DNA of 64,000 nucleotides, from NCBI GenBank assembly GCA_017394865.1, contig JAFPWT010000008.1, forward strand, positions 62,001 through 126,000, in the 5' to 3' direction. Within the stretch, counting starts at the first letter, position 1; each line of letters opens with the position of its first letter. Of this stretch, positions 13,704-23,352 are shown one piece after another. A program made the translations under genes and the position numbers. The notes below the pieces were generated by a model. The model made no database searches. It was not told where the DNA came from and saw only the letters and a list, made by a program, of their open reading frames with translations. This DNA is from Bacteroidales bacterium. GTDB lineage: Bacteria > Bacteroidota > Bacteroidia > Bacteroidales > F082.

Positions 13704-16700
13704 ATGTTTAAAAAAACTTTACTTTTTATGCTGCTAATGACGCTATTGGCGCCATGGGCAGCAAACGCACAGCAATCAGCCCCCTATAACGAGGGGTTTG
13801 AGGCTATGAGCGATGTGACCGACCTGAACACTGCCGGTTGGGAAATGTTGTACCAATCACACTCAGGCAGCTTCTTGGCAATTGAAACAGGAGCCAGCAA
13901 TGTCTTTGCAGGCTCGAAAGCCTTGAATATCGACAGCTGGAATGCTGGTTCCTCGTCAGACTGGGTAATCGTTGGACTTCCCACCATCTCGAACAAGGCT
14001 GTTAACGAACTGCAGATGACTTTCTCTTACAAAGTTTCTACGGGCAACGTCTATATCGGTTACTTGACCGATCCTGATGATTACTCCACTTTTGTAACCG
14101 TGGAAAGCTTTAACAGTTCTTCAAGCTACTCAACCAAGACCGTGGAATTTGGTGGAGTTCCCGCCACCGCCACCCGCATCGCCATTAAGTATTTGAACTA
14201 CTACAGATGCTATGTCGATGAAGTTGAAGTAAAGCAACTCCCCAATTGTAAAACTCCACAAAACCTCACACCTTCCAACCTTAAAACTGACAGAGTAACC
14301 CTCACATGGGAACGCAACGCCGCTGGTACCGAGGACGCTTGGATTCTTGAATATGGAACAACATCAGACTTCACTGGTGCCACAACAGTGAGCGTTACAG
14401 GTGGCAATCCTACCAAGACTCTCACTGGTCTTACAGAAAACACCAAGTATTACGCCCGTGTGAAAGCTGACTGCGGCGGCGAGGAAAGCGATCCTACAGC
14501 AGCCATCAGCTTCACAACACTTTGCGAACCGACAACCATCCCGACCGCAGGCTGGAGCGAAAACTTTGACAGTTACACCCACACTTCCAACACAACCACA
14601 ACCAACAACCTGCCTGACTGCTGGAGCTATATTAACACAACCACCTACAGCACTTATCAAGGTTATCCTTATGTTTACTATGGTTCAAGTTATTCCTCTT
14701 CGGGCAACTACCATCTGAGATTATATTCCTACTATTCTTCATGGTCGAACTACGATCCTCAGCCACAATATGCCATCCTGCCTCCAATGGACAATCTCAC
14801 TGGAAAGCAAATTACGTTGAAAGCAAGAGGTTACAATACTAGTGGCACCTTCAAGATTGGCACGATGACCGATCCGTCTGACCCAAGCACCTTCGTGGCT
14901 ATAACCGAACAGACAGGTTTAACCACTTCATATCAGGAATTTACCTACCCATTATCGGGTACAAACGTATGTGTCGTCATCATGATTGATGCTGCCAATT
15001 CAAGCAGATCTACTAATGGTGTCTATATTGACGATATCGTAATCAACGACGCTCCGAACTGCGTTAAACCTATCGGTCTTGATTTAGAAGCAACAGGCCA
15101 AACAGCTACATTCACTTGGACAAGCGATGCCAGCCAGTGGCAAGTGGCCTACTCAAAAGACGCATCAGCCGATCCTGATGATAATATCGTTGGTTTAGTA
15201 GATGTAAAGTCATTCACCAAAGATAATTTGGAGCTTGACGCCGACCATTACTTCTGGGTACGCACTTACTGCGGCACTTCCGAGCAAAGTGACTGGGCTG
15301 GTCCTGTCAGCGTGCATATTGGCTACTGTGTACCTGCTCCTACCAGTGTGGATAACAATGGTATCTCCAACGTAACCTTCGGTACGGGCGCCTATGTAGT
15401 GAACAACGACACTCCCAAAGCCACCTACGCTGACTACACCAGCCAAATCGGTGCTGTGCAAGTTGGCGTGGAAACGAGCATCGCCATCACCTTCGCTACT
15501 GGTTACACATACAACACCTTCGTTTGGGTTGACCTTGACAACAGCTTATCCTTCGAAAGTAATGAAGTTATTTGCTACGGCGAAAGCACAGGCACCAACC
15601 CCACTACGCTGACCCTCAACTTCACCATCCCCACCAACCAAACTTTAGGTGATTTCCGTTTGCGTATTGGTAGTGCTGACAGTGGTTTGGGTTCTAACCC
15701 GACTGCTGCCAATCCTTGTTATACTGGTTCCTATGGCTGCTTCCAGGACTACACCCTGCGTGTGCTTGAAGCCCCTTCATGCATGCCTCCTACAGGACTT
15801 ACTGTAAACTACACTGGTGGCGATGAAGCCACAGTGAGCTGGACCAGCGAAGCCACGGCATGGAACATCGATGTGAACGGCACCGTGACCCCCATCACTG
15901 AGAATCCTTACACCCTCACCGGCCTCAACCTCGCCACCACTTACGAGGTGAAAGTTCAGACCGACTGCGGCAGCAACGGCACTAGCGATTGGACAAGCGC
16001 TGTGAGCTTCACCACTGACTTGTGCCTGCCTGCAGACATGTGCGAAATCAGTTATTCTTTAACTGACCAATACAATGACAGCTGGAACGGTGCTTCTATT
16101 AATGTGGTTGATGTAGTTACTGGCAGTCTCATTGCTAGTATTACAATGCCTGATGGTGATGGTCCATACACAGGGTCTTTCTCCGTATGTAACGGTCGTG
16201 AAATCAGATTTGATTGGGTTAAAGGCAATTATCCTAGTGAATGCGGATTTGTATTAACCGACATCAATGGAGAAGAAATTCTCAACTGTGCTATTGGCAG
16301 CGCTCCTACATCCAACACCACTATACTTGCAAGCTACACCGTCGACTGCACTGTTACTAACTGCAAGACACCTACTGCCCTTGCAGCCTCAGAAATCGGA
16401 AACCACAGCGTGAAACTCAACTGGACTGAAAACGGCGAAGCCTCATCATGGAAGGTAGCCTACACCCTCTTTGGCGAGACCAAATTCACTGAAGTGGATG
16501 CTAACGCCAAGCCTTTCACCCTTACAGGTCTTGACCCTGCAACCCATTATACTGTCAAGGTGAGACCCATCTGCTCCGACTTTGATAACAAGTGGAGTGA
16601 CGAGATTGACTTCACCACCGACGTGGCCTGCCCGGCTCCCACAGCCCTCACGGCAGTTCCTACTCCTTTCGACGCTGAAATCAGCTGGACTGGCTCAGCT

Positions 16701-19523
16701 TCCGCCTATACCCTCGAATACGCCGAATATCCTATTTCAAGTGCCAGCGAATGGTTACAATATGACAATGGAACAGTTCAAACCAATGTCGGTAACAGCA
16801 CGATTTACACATGGACTTGGGGCGTGATGTATCCTGCCTCTATGCTCAATGGCAACAATACCCTCACAAAGGTGGCATTTTATGAGACTTCCTACTATTC
16901 AGACGGAGATCCTATCACCATCGAGATTTACAGTGGTGGCGATGCCGAACCGCAAACATTGATGGCAACCAAGAACGTAACCTGCTTGGGTGTCGTCGGC
17001 GTTCACGAAGTGCAACTTGATCCCGTCAGCATCGATCCCTCCCAGAACCTGTGGATTGTTCTCACCTCAACAACCATCGATCGTCCCATGGCCATGAGCA
17101 ATGTTGACGAAGCAAACGGCAGATGGGTAAATAACGGTGGTTGGATGGATATTGGATCTGCTCTTTCGAGTGTCGCAACGTACACCTTCATGATTCGCGG
17201 TTTTGTTGAGACCCTCGATATGTCATCAATGACATGGACAACCGTGTCAAATGTCACCTCACCTTACACTATCACCGGTCTTGATCCCGAGACCAAGTAC
17301 GCTGTCAGAGTGAAAGCCGACTGCGGTGGCGATGGCGAAAGTGCATGGACCATGACAACCTTCACCACGCCTTCCAACTGCGCCGCTCCTTCTGCTTTGG
17401 ACGTTACCAGCATCCTACCCACCGAGGCCACCCTCAACTGGACTGGCTATCAGGGCAGCTTCAACATTCAGTACAGGACTTCTGCTACTTGGGACCTCTC
17501 TTACTCCGAAGGTTTTGAATCTGGCATCCCCTCCACATGGACGACCATCGACTCTGATGGCGATGGCTATAATTGGATAACTCTCGACGAGGTATCAACG
17601 ACCTATCCTAGTGGTAATTATGGCAATTTAAGTGGTTGGGCTCATACGGGCAGCAATGCGGCCACAAGCGCATCTTACGTTAATTATGTTGGTTCCTTTG
17701 ATGCCAACAACTGGCTCATCTCACCTCAGCTTGAGCTGAAAGACTATCTGAGATTCTTTGTAACAAGCACCTATAGTGATCCTGATTCGTATGAAGTACT
17801 CTTGTCCACCACTGGCACTGCAACCACCGACTTCACCACCACCCTGAAAGCCATGGGAGAAGCTACATACAACAGCTGGGACGAGGTCATCATCGACTTG
17901 AGCAGCTACTCTGGCAAGGGTTACATCGCCATCCACCACGTTTCCTCAGACAAGTATTTCCTTGTCGTAGACGACTTCGGTATTGGCGTGCCGGTCGCTG
18001 AAGGTGCATGGGTGGATGCCACCGCCACTACAACTACACTCAATATCACAGGTCTTACTCCTGAAACCGATTATGATTGGCAGGTGCAGGGTGTCAACAG
18101 CAAGTGCACCGGCGGTGTCACCGATTGGAGCAGTATGGGCCACTTCACTACACTGCCCGACGAACCCATTGCCATTCTCAACAATGGTTTATGGAACGCT
18201 CCAACCACATGGGATGACGGCACAGTACCTCCTGCAAACTCCAGTGTTATTATTAATGGTGACGTCATCGTTCCTACCGGTTATACCGCAGTGGCCGACG
18301 AAATCACCATTGTCAACGGTTCCATCACCATCCAGGAAGGCGGCCAGCTCCAGCACAGCAACGAAATTCCTGTCACATTCAATATGGTCGTTGAACCTTA
18401 CACTGCCAAATCGGGTGCCAATGGTTACCGCTTAATTGCCACACCTGTCTATACAACCTCTTCCTACTCAATTCCTGTTACTGCAACTGGCTTGGCCACC
18501 GGTACCTTCGACCTCTATTCGTTCGACCAAAGCAAGCAACTTGAATGGCGCAACTACGAGGCCAGTGCATTCACCGACCTTGACATGGGCTACGGTTACC
18601 TCTATGCCAACGCTGGCTCTGTAAGTCCGACGTTCAGTGGCAACACTATCCCGACATCACCTTTGACATTTACTGATTTGCCTCTTGCCACTGCAGCCGA
18701 TGGTCTTGAGTTTGTAGGCTGGCATCTGTTGGGTAACCCCTTCACCTGCAACTGCTACATCACCAATGGAACGAGTGGAATCGCTTTCTATAAGATGAAA
18801 GCTGGTGGTTCAGAGTTGGAGGCCGTCGCTGCTGGAACCTCCGTCGCTCCGATGGAAGGCTTCTTCGTCCAAGTGACTTCAGCCACCAATACTACTGGCT
18901 TCCAAATCACTGCCCCCGCCAAATCCGGTTCTTCACTCGGCATCACGCTGAACCAAGGCACAACCAAGGTTGACAACGCTTTCATCAGCTTCAGCAACGG
19001 ACAGACCCTCGAGAAGATCCAACTCGACCCGAACCACTCCAAGGTCTATATGCCTGTCGATGGCAAAGACTACGCTGTGGCCAGCGCCGGCAACCAAGGT
19101 GAAATGCCGATCAACTTCAAGGCTGAAACCAACGGCACCTACACCCTCAACTTCAGCAGCGAGGACACCAACTTCAGCTACCTGCACCTTATTGATAATA
19201 AGAACGGCAATGACGTCGACCTGCTCGCCACCCCGAGCTACACCTTCGACGCTCGCTACACCGACTACGCTTCACGCTTCAAACTCGTGTTCGCCACCAG
19301 CGACACCTCCGATGATCAGTTCGCATTCATCAGCAACGGTGAAATCATCCTCAGCGGCGTCAACGGTAACACCACTGTCCAGCTGTTCGATGTCACTGGC
19401 CGTATGATCAGCAGCACCAACGGCGCCAACCGTATCTCCACCGAGAATATGGCCGCTGGCGTCTACATGCTCCGCCTCGTCAACGGCAGCGATGTGAAGA
19501 CCCAAAAGATCGTTGTGAAATGA
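13704..19523 (+). CDS. Giant T9SS-secreted adhesin-like protein with FN3, jelly-roll and GEVED domains
   Basis: A 1939-residue surface or secreted protein. The signal peptide is residues 1-23 (ending WAANAQ). The body alternates fibronectin type III domains (near 180-275, 451-545, 691-770, 890-975 and later) with adhesin-like jelly rolls (25-178, 276-450). A GEVED domain lies around 546-690 (FVWVDLDNSLSFESNEVICY). Two later FN3 domains appear split by insertions: a jelly roll after AYTLEYAEYP, and a cleaved-adhesin-type domain (SYSEGFESGIPSTWTTIDSD) after FNIQYRTS. A region typical of T9SS cargo (LNNGLWNAPTTWDDGTVPP) precedes the type A sorting domain (~1865-1939: LFDVTGRMIS, MAAGVYMLRLVNG, KIVVK). 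The family binds host or matrix components; no catalytic site is visible. Confidence 0.9.
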   Translation: MFKKTLLFMLLMTLLAPWAANAQQSAPYNEGFEAMSDVTDLNTAGWEMLYQSHSGSFLAIETGASNVFAGSKALNIDSWNAGSSSDWVIVGLPTISNKAVNELQMTFSYKVSTGNVYIGYLTDPDDYSTFVTVESFNSSSSYSTKTVEFGGVPATATRIAIKYLNYYRCYVDEVEVKQLPNCKTPQNLTPSNLKTDRVTLTWERNAAGTEDAWILEYGTTSDFTGATTVSVTGGNPTKTLTGLTENTKYYARVKADCGGEESDPTAAISFTTLCEPTTIPTAGWSENFDSYTHTSNTTTTNNLPDCWSYINTTTYSTYQGYPYVYYGSSYSSSGNYHLRLYSYYSSWSNYDPQPQYAILPPMDNLTGKQITLKARGYNTSGTFKIGTMTDPSDPSTFVAITEQTGLTTSYQEFTYPLSGTNVCVVIMIDAANSSRSTNGVYIDDIVINDAPNCVKPIGLDLEATGQTATFTWTSDASQWQVAYSKDASADPDDNIVGLVDVKSFTKDNLELDADHYFWVRTYCGTSEQSDWAGPVSVHIGYCVPAPTSVDNNGISNVTFGTGAYVVNNDTPKATYADYTSQIGAVQVGVETSIAITFATGYTYNTFVWVDLDNSLSFESNEVICYGESTGTNPTTLTLNFTIPTNQTLGDFRLRIGSADSGLGSNPTAANPCYTGSYGCFQDYTLRVLEAPSCMPPTGLTVNYTGGDEATVSWTSEATAWNIDVNGTVTPITENPYTLTGLNLATTYEVKVQTDCGSNGTSDWTSAVSFTTDLCLPADMCEISYSLTDQYNDSWNGASINVVDVVTGSLIASITMPDGDGPYTGSFSVCNGREIRFDWVKGNYPSECGFVLTDINGEEILNCAIGSAPTSNTTILASYTVDCTVTNCKTPTALAASEIGNHSVKLNWTENGEASSWKVAYTLFGETKFTEVDANAKPFTLTGLDPATHYTVKVRPICSDFDNKWSDEIDFTTDVACPAPTALTAVPTPFDAEISWTGSASAYTLEYAEYPISSASEWLQYDNGTVQTNVGNSTIYTWTWGVMYPASMLNGNNTLTKVAFYETSYYSDGDPITIEIYSGGDAEPQTLMATKNVTCLGVVGVHEVQLDPVSIDPSQNLWIVLTSTTIDRPMAMSNVDEANGRWVNNGGWMDIGSALSSVATYTFMIRGFVETLDMSSMTWTTVSNVTSPYTITGLDPETKYAVRVKADCGGDGESAWTMTTFTTPSNCAAPSALDVTSILPTEATLNWTGYQGSFNIQYRTSATWDLSYSEGFESGIPSTWTTIDSDGDGYNWITLDEVSTTYPSGNYGNLSGWAHTGSNAATSASYVNYVGSFDANNWLISPQLELKDYLRFFVTSTYSDPDSYEVLLSTTGTATTDFTTTLKAMGEATYNSWDEVIIDLSSYSGKGYIAIHHVSSDKYFLVVDDFGIGVPVAEGAWVDATATTTTLNITGLTPETDYDWQVQGVNSKCTGGVTDWSSMGHFTTLPDEPIAILNNGLWNAPTTWDDGTVPPANSSVIINGDVIVPTGYTAVADEITIVNGSITIQEGGQLQHSNEIPVTFNMVVEPYTAKSGANGYRLIATPVYTTSSYSIPVTATGLATGTFDLYSFDQSKQLEWRNYEASAFTDLDMGYGYLYANAGSVSPTFSGNTIPTSPLTFTDLPLATAADGLEFVGWHLLGNPFTCNCYITNGTSGIAFYKMKAGGSELEAVAAGTSVAPMEGFFVQVTSATNTTGFQITAPAKSGSSLGITLNQGTTKVDNAFISFSNGQTLEKIQLDPNHSKVYMPVDGKDYAVASAGNQGEMPINFKAETNGTYTLNFSSEDTNFSYLHLIDNKNGNDVDLLATPSYTFDARYTDYASRFKLVFATSDTSDDQFAFISNGEIILSGVNGNTTVQLFDVTGRMISSTNGANRISTENMAAGVYMLRLVNGSDVKTQKIVVK

Positions 19524-19591
19524 ACGGCAAAGCTCTAAACGAAATGAAACGAGTTAAAAATGAAAAGTTAAATATCAAAAATAATCATACC

Positions 19592-19897
19592 ATGAAGAAA
19601 CTAGCATTAACATTCGCAATCGTTCTCGGTCTGAGCCTTTGCTCATTCGCCCAAGGCGGCGGTCTCTTCGGTTACGGCGAGATGCCCGAGGAGGAGGAAT
19701 CTGTCGGCATGACGTGGTACGGTTTCTACCAGGACCAAGAGGTTGACAATACCCTCTTTGGTCTCTTGCGTAGCAGCGCCCCCGGCCTGCCCGATCACGG
19801 CCTGACCACCAACGAAGACGCTCCGCTCACCGGCGGCGTCATCATGCTCATCGGTCTTGGAGCAGCCTATGCTGTCGCCAAACGCCGTAAGGAGTAA
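19592..19897 (+). CDS. Small exported protein with C-terminal membrane anchor
   Basis: A 101-residue protein. I place the start at ATG 19592, not the in-frame ATG at 19520 that overlaps the adhesin stop, because it gives a clean signal peptide (MKKLALTFAIVLGLSLCSFAQ). The middle is acidic (EMPEEEES). The C-terminus is a tripartite tail: PLTGG, a hydrophobic helix (VIMLIGLGAAYAVA), then KRRKE. Such tails resemble cell-surface sorting signals of other systems, but here it may just be a membrane anchor. It follows the adhesin by 68 nt, with no promoter seen between them, so the two are likely co-transcribed. Function unknown. Confidence 0.7.
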   Translation: MKKLALTFAIVLGLSLCSFAQGGGLFGYGEMPEEEESVGMTWYGFYQDQEVDNTLFGLLRSSAPGLPDHGLTTNEDAPLTGGVIMLIGLGAAYAVAKRRKE

Positions 19898-19907
19898 ACA
19901 CAAAAAA

Positions 19908-19937
19908 GAAAGTGGGACGGCTATCCGCCCCACTTTC
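19908..19937 (+). terminator. Hairpin, first of two terminators after the adhesin operon
   Basis: GAAAGTGGGaCGG pairs with CCGcCCCACTTTC around CTAT. It lacks a good T-run. Confidence 0.6.
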
Positions 19938-19950
19938 AAAACTCCAAAGA

Positions 19951-19990
19951 AACAGAGCCGCAAGGATTCCTTGCGGCTCTGTTATTTTTA
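19951..19990 (+). terminator. Strong rho-independent terminator
   Basis: AACAGAGCCGCAAGGA pairs with TCCTTGCGGCTCTGTT, followed by ATTTTTATT. It ends the adhesin operon. Confidence 0.88.
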
Positions 19991-20012
19991 TTAATATGAA
20001 TTAAATATATTA

Positions 20013-20447
20013 TCAGCCCGCCATCAACATCTCACAACGGTTGATGATGTCGTTGGCAAGAACAAAACCATCCTTGCACACACTCCGTCGTTGTATACCA
20101 TCATAGGTCATATAGAGATGCATGATCTGGTAACCATCCTTTACCCACGAAAGCAGTTTCTTGTCACGCCGGGAAATGACAAACAAATAATCGTCAATGT
20201 CAACACGCGAATGATCGCCTTTTTTATTTCGTTTTTCCTTTTTCACACAGAAAACCGCGTCTAAAGCAATAAGTACACCCGACCAGAGATAGTTCCCGGC
20301 GGCTTTCACATACTTCGAATCCTCATAGTACCCATCTTCGACATTCAACTTTCCATGCTTCCTAAGCACATCATGAGCATTGTCGACATATCGCCGGGCC
20401 TCACGGATAGGATCAAATTCTATTTCCTTATTAATATCTCTCATCAC
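20013..20447 (-). CDS. DUF5618-like hypothetical protein 1
   Basis: A 144-residue, probably helical, cytosolic protein of unknown function. It resembles DUF5618 in my memory: EARRYVDNAHDVLRKHGKL, then YEDSKYVKAAGNYLWSGVLIALDAVF, then a basic KKEKRNKKGD loop and YQIMHLYMTYDG. It aligns along its full length with the gene at 20469, and both are 144 residues. No signal peptide or membrane segment. The 21-nt spacer to its sister shows no promoter, so the two are co-transcribed. Confidence 0.7.
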   Translation of the reverse strand: MMRDINKEIEFDPIREARRYVDNAHDVLRKHGKLNVEDGYYEDSKYVKAAGNYLWSGVLIALDAVFCVKKEKRNKKGDHSRVDIDDYLFVISRRDKKLLSWVKDGYQIMHLYMTYDGIQRRSVCKDGFVLANDIINRCEMLMAG

Positions 20448-20468
20448 CGTATCGTTTTTTTGATTTAA

Positions 20469-20903
20469 CTAACTTGCCATCAACGTTTCACAACGGTTGA
20501 TGACTTCGTTGGCAATACGGATACCATCATCACAGGTGGCCTTGCTTGAAGCCCCATCGTAACCCATGGCAACATGTAAAATCTTATAACCCGTCACCAC
20601 ATAGGCCAAGAGCTTCTTATCACGAGGACTGACAGCGGCGATGTAATCGTCAATATCAACATGCGACCCATCGCCTTTCCTGTTTCGCTTCGCTTTCTTC
20701 ACATGAAACACCGCATCAAGCGCAATCAGCACGGAATGCCATAGATAATGGCCTGCCGCCTTCACATATTTTTCATCCTCATAAAGACGAGTCTCATAAT
20801 TGAGCTTCCCTCTTTCATCAAGCGCTTCCTTGGCATTGTCAACATAACGCCGTGCCTCACAGATGGGATCATTAACAAGTTCTTTATTAGTATCTTTTTT
20901 CAT
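20469..20903 (-). CDS. DUF5618-like hypothetical protein 2
   Basis: A 144-residue sister of the protein at 20013, sharing EARRYVDNA, KYVKAAG-YLW, LIALDAVF-VKK and the basic RNRKGDGSHVDIDDY region. Start: ATG at 20903 rather than the in-frame ATG 20939. The promoter -7 box covers 20926-20933, so 20939 would lie upstream of the transcript, and 20903 also makes the two paralogues equal in length. The pair looks like a recent tandem duplication that has diverged. Role unknown. Similar proteins recur in Bacteroidota, often as accessory genes. Confidence 0.7.
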   Translation of the reverse strand: MKKDTNKELVNDPICEARRYVDNAKEALDERGKLNYETRLYEDEKYVKAAGHYLWHSVLIALDAVFHVKKAKRNRKGDGSHVDIDDYIAAVSPRDKKLLAYVVTGYKILHVAMGYDGASSKATCDDGIRIANEVINRCETLMAS

Positions 20904-20925
20904 AGCAGCATTGCCTTTAACACCG

Positions 20926-20955
20926 CAAAGATACTGCATTTTTCTTATTTGTCAA
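20926..20955 (-). promoter_or_regulatory. Promoter of the DUF5618 pair
   Basis: On the minus strand TTG (20955-20953), 19 bp, then TATCTTTG (20933-20926). Confidence 0.78.
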
Positions 20956-21013
20956 TACTTTTTTGTATTAATTTTTAAAATAATATTATTTCTCTATATT
21001 AATATTAATTATA

Positions 21014-21727
21014 TTAAATAAACCTTTTTACCAAATTTTTCATCGACTGCATCGTCAACTCCTTAAACCATAGGAATTGATTGTCGGTCCAGCGTTGTGG
21101 ATGCGTGTTGACCAGCACCCGAGCGGGAAAAGATCCCTGTTTAATGGCTTGGATGATGTCGTCGGTGTGACGATACACCCAACCGTTTTTCACCCACTGC
21201 TCCTGATACTCGGGGATCTTGTCGCGGACACTCACCCGATAGCCGTCCCAACGACGCCCCGTATCCGTCAAGTAAAACACCTGTGAAAAGTCGGTATCGA
21301 GATAAGGCTCTGTTTCGATGCCAAGTTTATGATAGTCGTAGTGCTCCCAAAGCTCACGGCTGTCGTATTTCGACATAGGGCTGCCATGCATAGCGATACT
21401 AGTGACCGGCACCAATGCCCTAAGCTTTTCCAGATTACGACAGAAATCGTCGTAGGCAGCTTCGATATTGCCATGGCAGGTGGCCATTGACTCGTAATGG
21501 TAACCGATCTCGTGTCCCAGCGAAGCAATCTGAAGGATAATGGCCTCATTATAACTCTCGGGTACCGTGCGGAAGTAATACGTAGCCTCCCAACCCAGCT
21601 CACGCTCGATACGGGCGACGGCAAGGCTGTTCTGCGGCCTCTTGTCCACATCGTGACGCAGCGTCACCTGCTCACAGCAGTCCAACGCATCCAACAGTTC
21701 TCTGTATTTGCCCAGGGTGAAATCCAT
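21014..21727 (-). CDS. Polysaccharide deacetylase-like protein, last gene of the glycan cluster
   Basis: A 237-residue protein of the carbohydrate esterase 4-like fold, probably acting on a glycan or lipid-linked sugar in the cytosol. Motifs: TLRHDVDKRP (metal-binding Asp), GHEIGYHYES (the histidine motif) and MHGSPMSKYD. The start is taken as ATG 21727; a TTG at 21736 overlaps the upstream stop by 4 bp and cannot be excluded. No clear terminator follows, only very AT-rich DNA to 20940. It is the 3' end of the long minus-strand cluster. Confidence 0.7.
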   Translation of the reverse strand: MDFTLGKYRELLDALDCCEQVTLRHDVDKRPQNSLAVARIERELGWEATYYFRTVPESYNEAIILQIASLGHEIGYHYESMATCHGNIEAAYDDFCRNLEKLRALVPVTSIAMHGSPMSKYDSRELWEHYDYHKLGIETEPYLDTDFSQVFYLTDTGRRWDGYRVSVRDKIPEYQEQWVKNGWVYRHTDDIIQAIKQGSFPARVLVNTHPQRWTDNQFLWFKELTMQSMKNLVKRFI

Positions 21728-21732
21728 CAGAT

Positions 21733-22263
21733 TCAATTTTCCGTTCTATATCGAATGACTTTAGCGGGGTTGCCACCCACAATGGCATAGTCGGGCACAT
21801 CTTTGGTGACGACGGCGCCCGCACCGACAATGGCACCGTGGCCGATGCGCTTACACCCCGGCAGGATCATCGCCCTTGCTCCGATCCACACATCACCGGC
21901 AATATGAAGTTCCGTCTTTTCCTTGGCACCCTGCCGACCCATAGGCTTGTCAAGCTCATCAAAACGATGTCCGCCTCCGATAATCATCACCTCTTCCCCC
22001 ATCATCAAATCGTCATCGATGGTCAGGATACAGTTATGCACCGTGAGATCCTTGCCTAGACCTACATGGTTGCCCACACGGATATCCTTGCCATTGCCCA
22101 GATAGGCTCCCTGCTCCACATTCAAGTCATAGCCACAAGCGGAAAACATCCGTTTACAACAGAAACGGCGCATTCGCAACGCCAACTTTCCGAATACCGG
22201 CATGGTCGACTTCGACATATGTCGAGCGAATACATAGTATATAAATAATGATATTTTTCTCAT
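21733..22263 (-). CDS. Hexapeptide-repeat (left-handed beta helix) acyltransferase
   Basis: A 176-residue O-acetyltransferase of the WcaF/maltose acetyltransferase type. Hexapeptide turns run through [26 protein letters not shown], then [51 protein letters not shown]. The active His lies in the GGGHRFDE region. The start overlaps the epimerase stop by 1 bp (TAATG). It probably decorates a sugar of the exported glycan. Confidence 0.85.
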   Translation of the reverse strand: MRKISLFIYYVFARHMSKSTMPVFGKLALRMRRFCCKRMFSACGYDLNVEQGAYLGNGKDIRVGNHVGLGKDLTVHNCILTIDDDLMMGEEVMIIGGGHRFDELDKPMGRQGAKEKTELHIAGDVWIGARAMILPGCKRIGHGAIVGAGAVVTKDVPDYAIVGGNPAKVIRYRTEN

Positions 22264-23351
22264 TATAACGTTTTTATTATTTCAATGATTCTTTCTGCTG
22301 CATGCCCATCCCATAGCGGGGGGATTCGGCCTTGTTTCCATTGTCCGGCGAACAACTGGTCGAGTGCTGGCTTAATGTTGTCGGGATTGGTGCCAATCAA
22401 CTCATTGGTACCCATCGTGATGGTCTCAGGTCGCTCAGTATTGTCGCGCAGGGTGATGCATGGCACGCCCATCACCGTAGTCTCCTCGGTGATGCCGCCG
22501 CTATCGGTGACCACCGCCTTGGCGTGTTCCACCAGATAGTTGAACTCGAGATATCCCATAGGTTCCACAATATGGAGGTTTTCAGCCTCAATGCCCAACT
22601 CCTTGAACACTTTTGCCGTGCGGGGATGGATGGGAAAGACAATGGGCATGTCGTGCACATTGGTGACAATCTCGTTCACCAGACGTTTCAGTTTCTCGGC
22701 GCCGTCCACATTGGCTGGGCGATGCAGTGTAAGGGTCAGATATTGCTGCGGTTGGAGGTTCAACGTCTCATACACTTCGGGTTTGACAAAGCGCGGACGG
22801 TTCGCCAGAAGTGTGTCGATCATCACATTACCAACGAAAAAGATCTTGTCGTCAGAGGCGCCAAAGCGTCGCAAGTTAGCGTTAGCCTGTTCCGAAGTGG
22901 TGAAGAAATAATCTGCTACGCTGTCAGTGACCATGCGGTTGATCTCCTCGGGCATGGTCAGATCCCAAGAACGGATACCTGCTTCCACATGTGCCACCTG
23001 AGTGCAGAGTTTCTTTGCCACAATAGCACAAGCCATGGTGGAGGTCACATCGCCCACCACCAAAACGAGATCGGTCGGGTGCTCCATCAGGTCTTTCTCG
23101 AACGACACCATGATAGCGGCTGTCTTCTCAGCCTGGGTACCGTCGCCACAACCCAAGTTGATGTCAGGTTGGGGAATGTCGAGTTCCTCAAAGAAGGTTC
23201 CACTCATCCGGTGATCGTAATGCTGACCCGTATGAACGAGTCGGTATTGTATCTCCTGCCCTTGTTGTCGTGTCTTTTGGATGGCATGGATCAGTGGGGC
23301 GATCTTCATGAAGTTGGGGCGTGCGCCCGCAATAAGGGTGATATGTCGCAT
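22263..23351 (-). CDS. wecB: UDP-N-acetylglucosamine 2-epimerase (non-hydrolysing type)
   Basis: A 362-residue enzyme that interconverts UDP-GlcNAc and UDP-ManNAc, or a 2,3-diacetamido-uronic relative as WbpI does. Motifs: [15 protein letters not shown] at the N-terminus, [22 protein letters not shown]-like [16 protein letters not shown], and the nucleotide-binding [29 protein letters not shown]. Length is typical (~360-380). It lies between the DUF354 protein and an acyltransferase. With the WbpD/WbpE-like genes at the other end of the cluster, a WbpI-like role is possible; sequence motifs alone do not settle which substrate is used. Confidence 0.93.
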   Translation of the reverse strand: MRHITLIAGARPNFMKIAPLIHAIQKTRQQGQEIQYRLVHTGQHYDHRMSGTFFEELDIPQPDINLGCGDGTQAEKTAAIMVSFEKDLMEHPTDLVLVVGDVTSTMACAIVAKKLCTQVAHVEAGIRSWDLTMPEEINRMVTDSVADYFFTTSEQANANLRRFGASDDKIFFVGNVMIDTLLANRPRFVKPEVYETLNLQPQQYLTLTLHRPANVDGAEKLKRLVNEIVTNVHDMPIVFPIHPRTAKVFKELGIEAENLHIVEPMGYLEFNYLVEHAKAVVTDSGGITEETTVMGVPCITLRDNTERPETITMGTNELIGTNPDNIKPALDQLFAGQWKQGRIPPLWDGHAAERIIEIIKTL

Positions 23352-23352
23352 A

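Noticed and set aside
19520..19591. 24-residue N-terminal extension of the small exported protein
   Set aside because: It would bury the signal peptide; ATG 19592 gives a clean secretion signal.
20904..20939. Longer N-terminus for the second DUF5618-like protein
   Set aside because: ATG 20939 lies upstream of the -7 box at 20926-20933 and the extension is absent from the equal-length paralogue.
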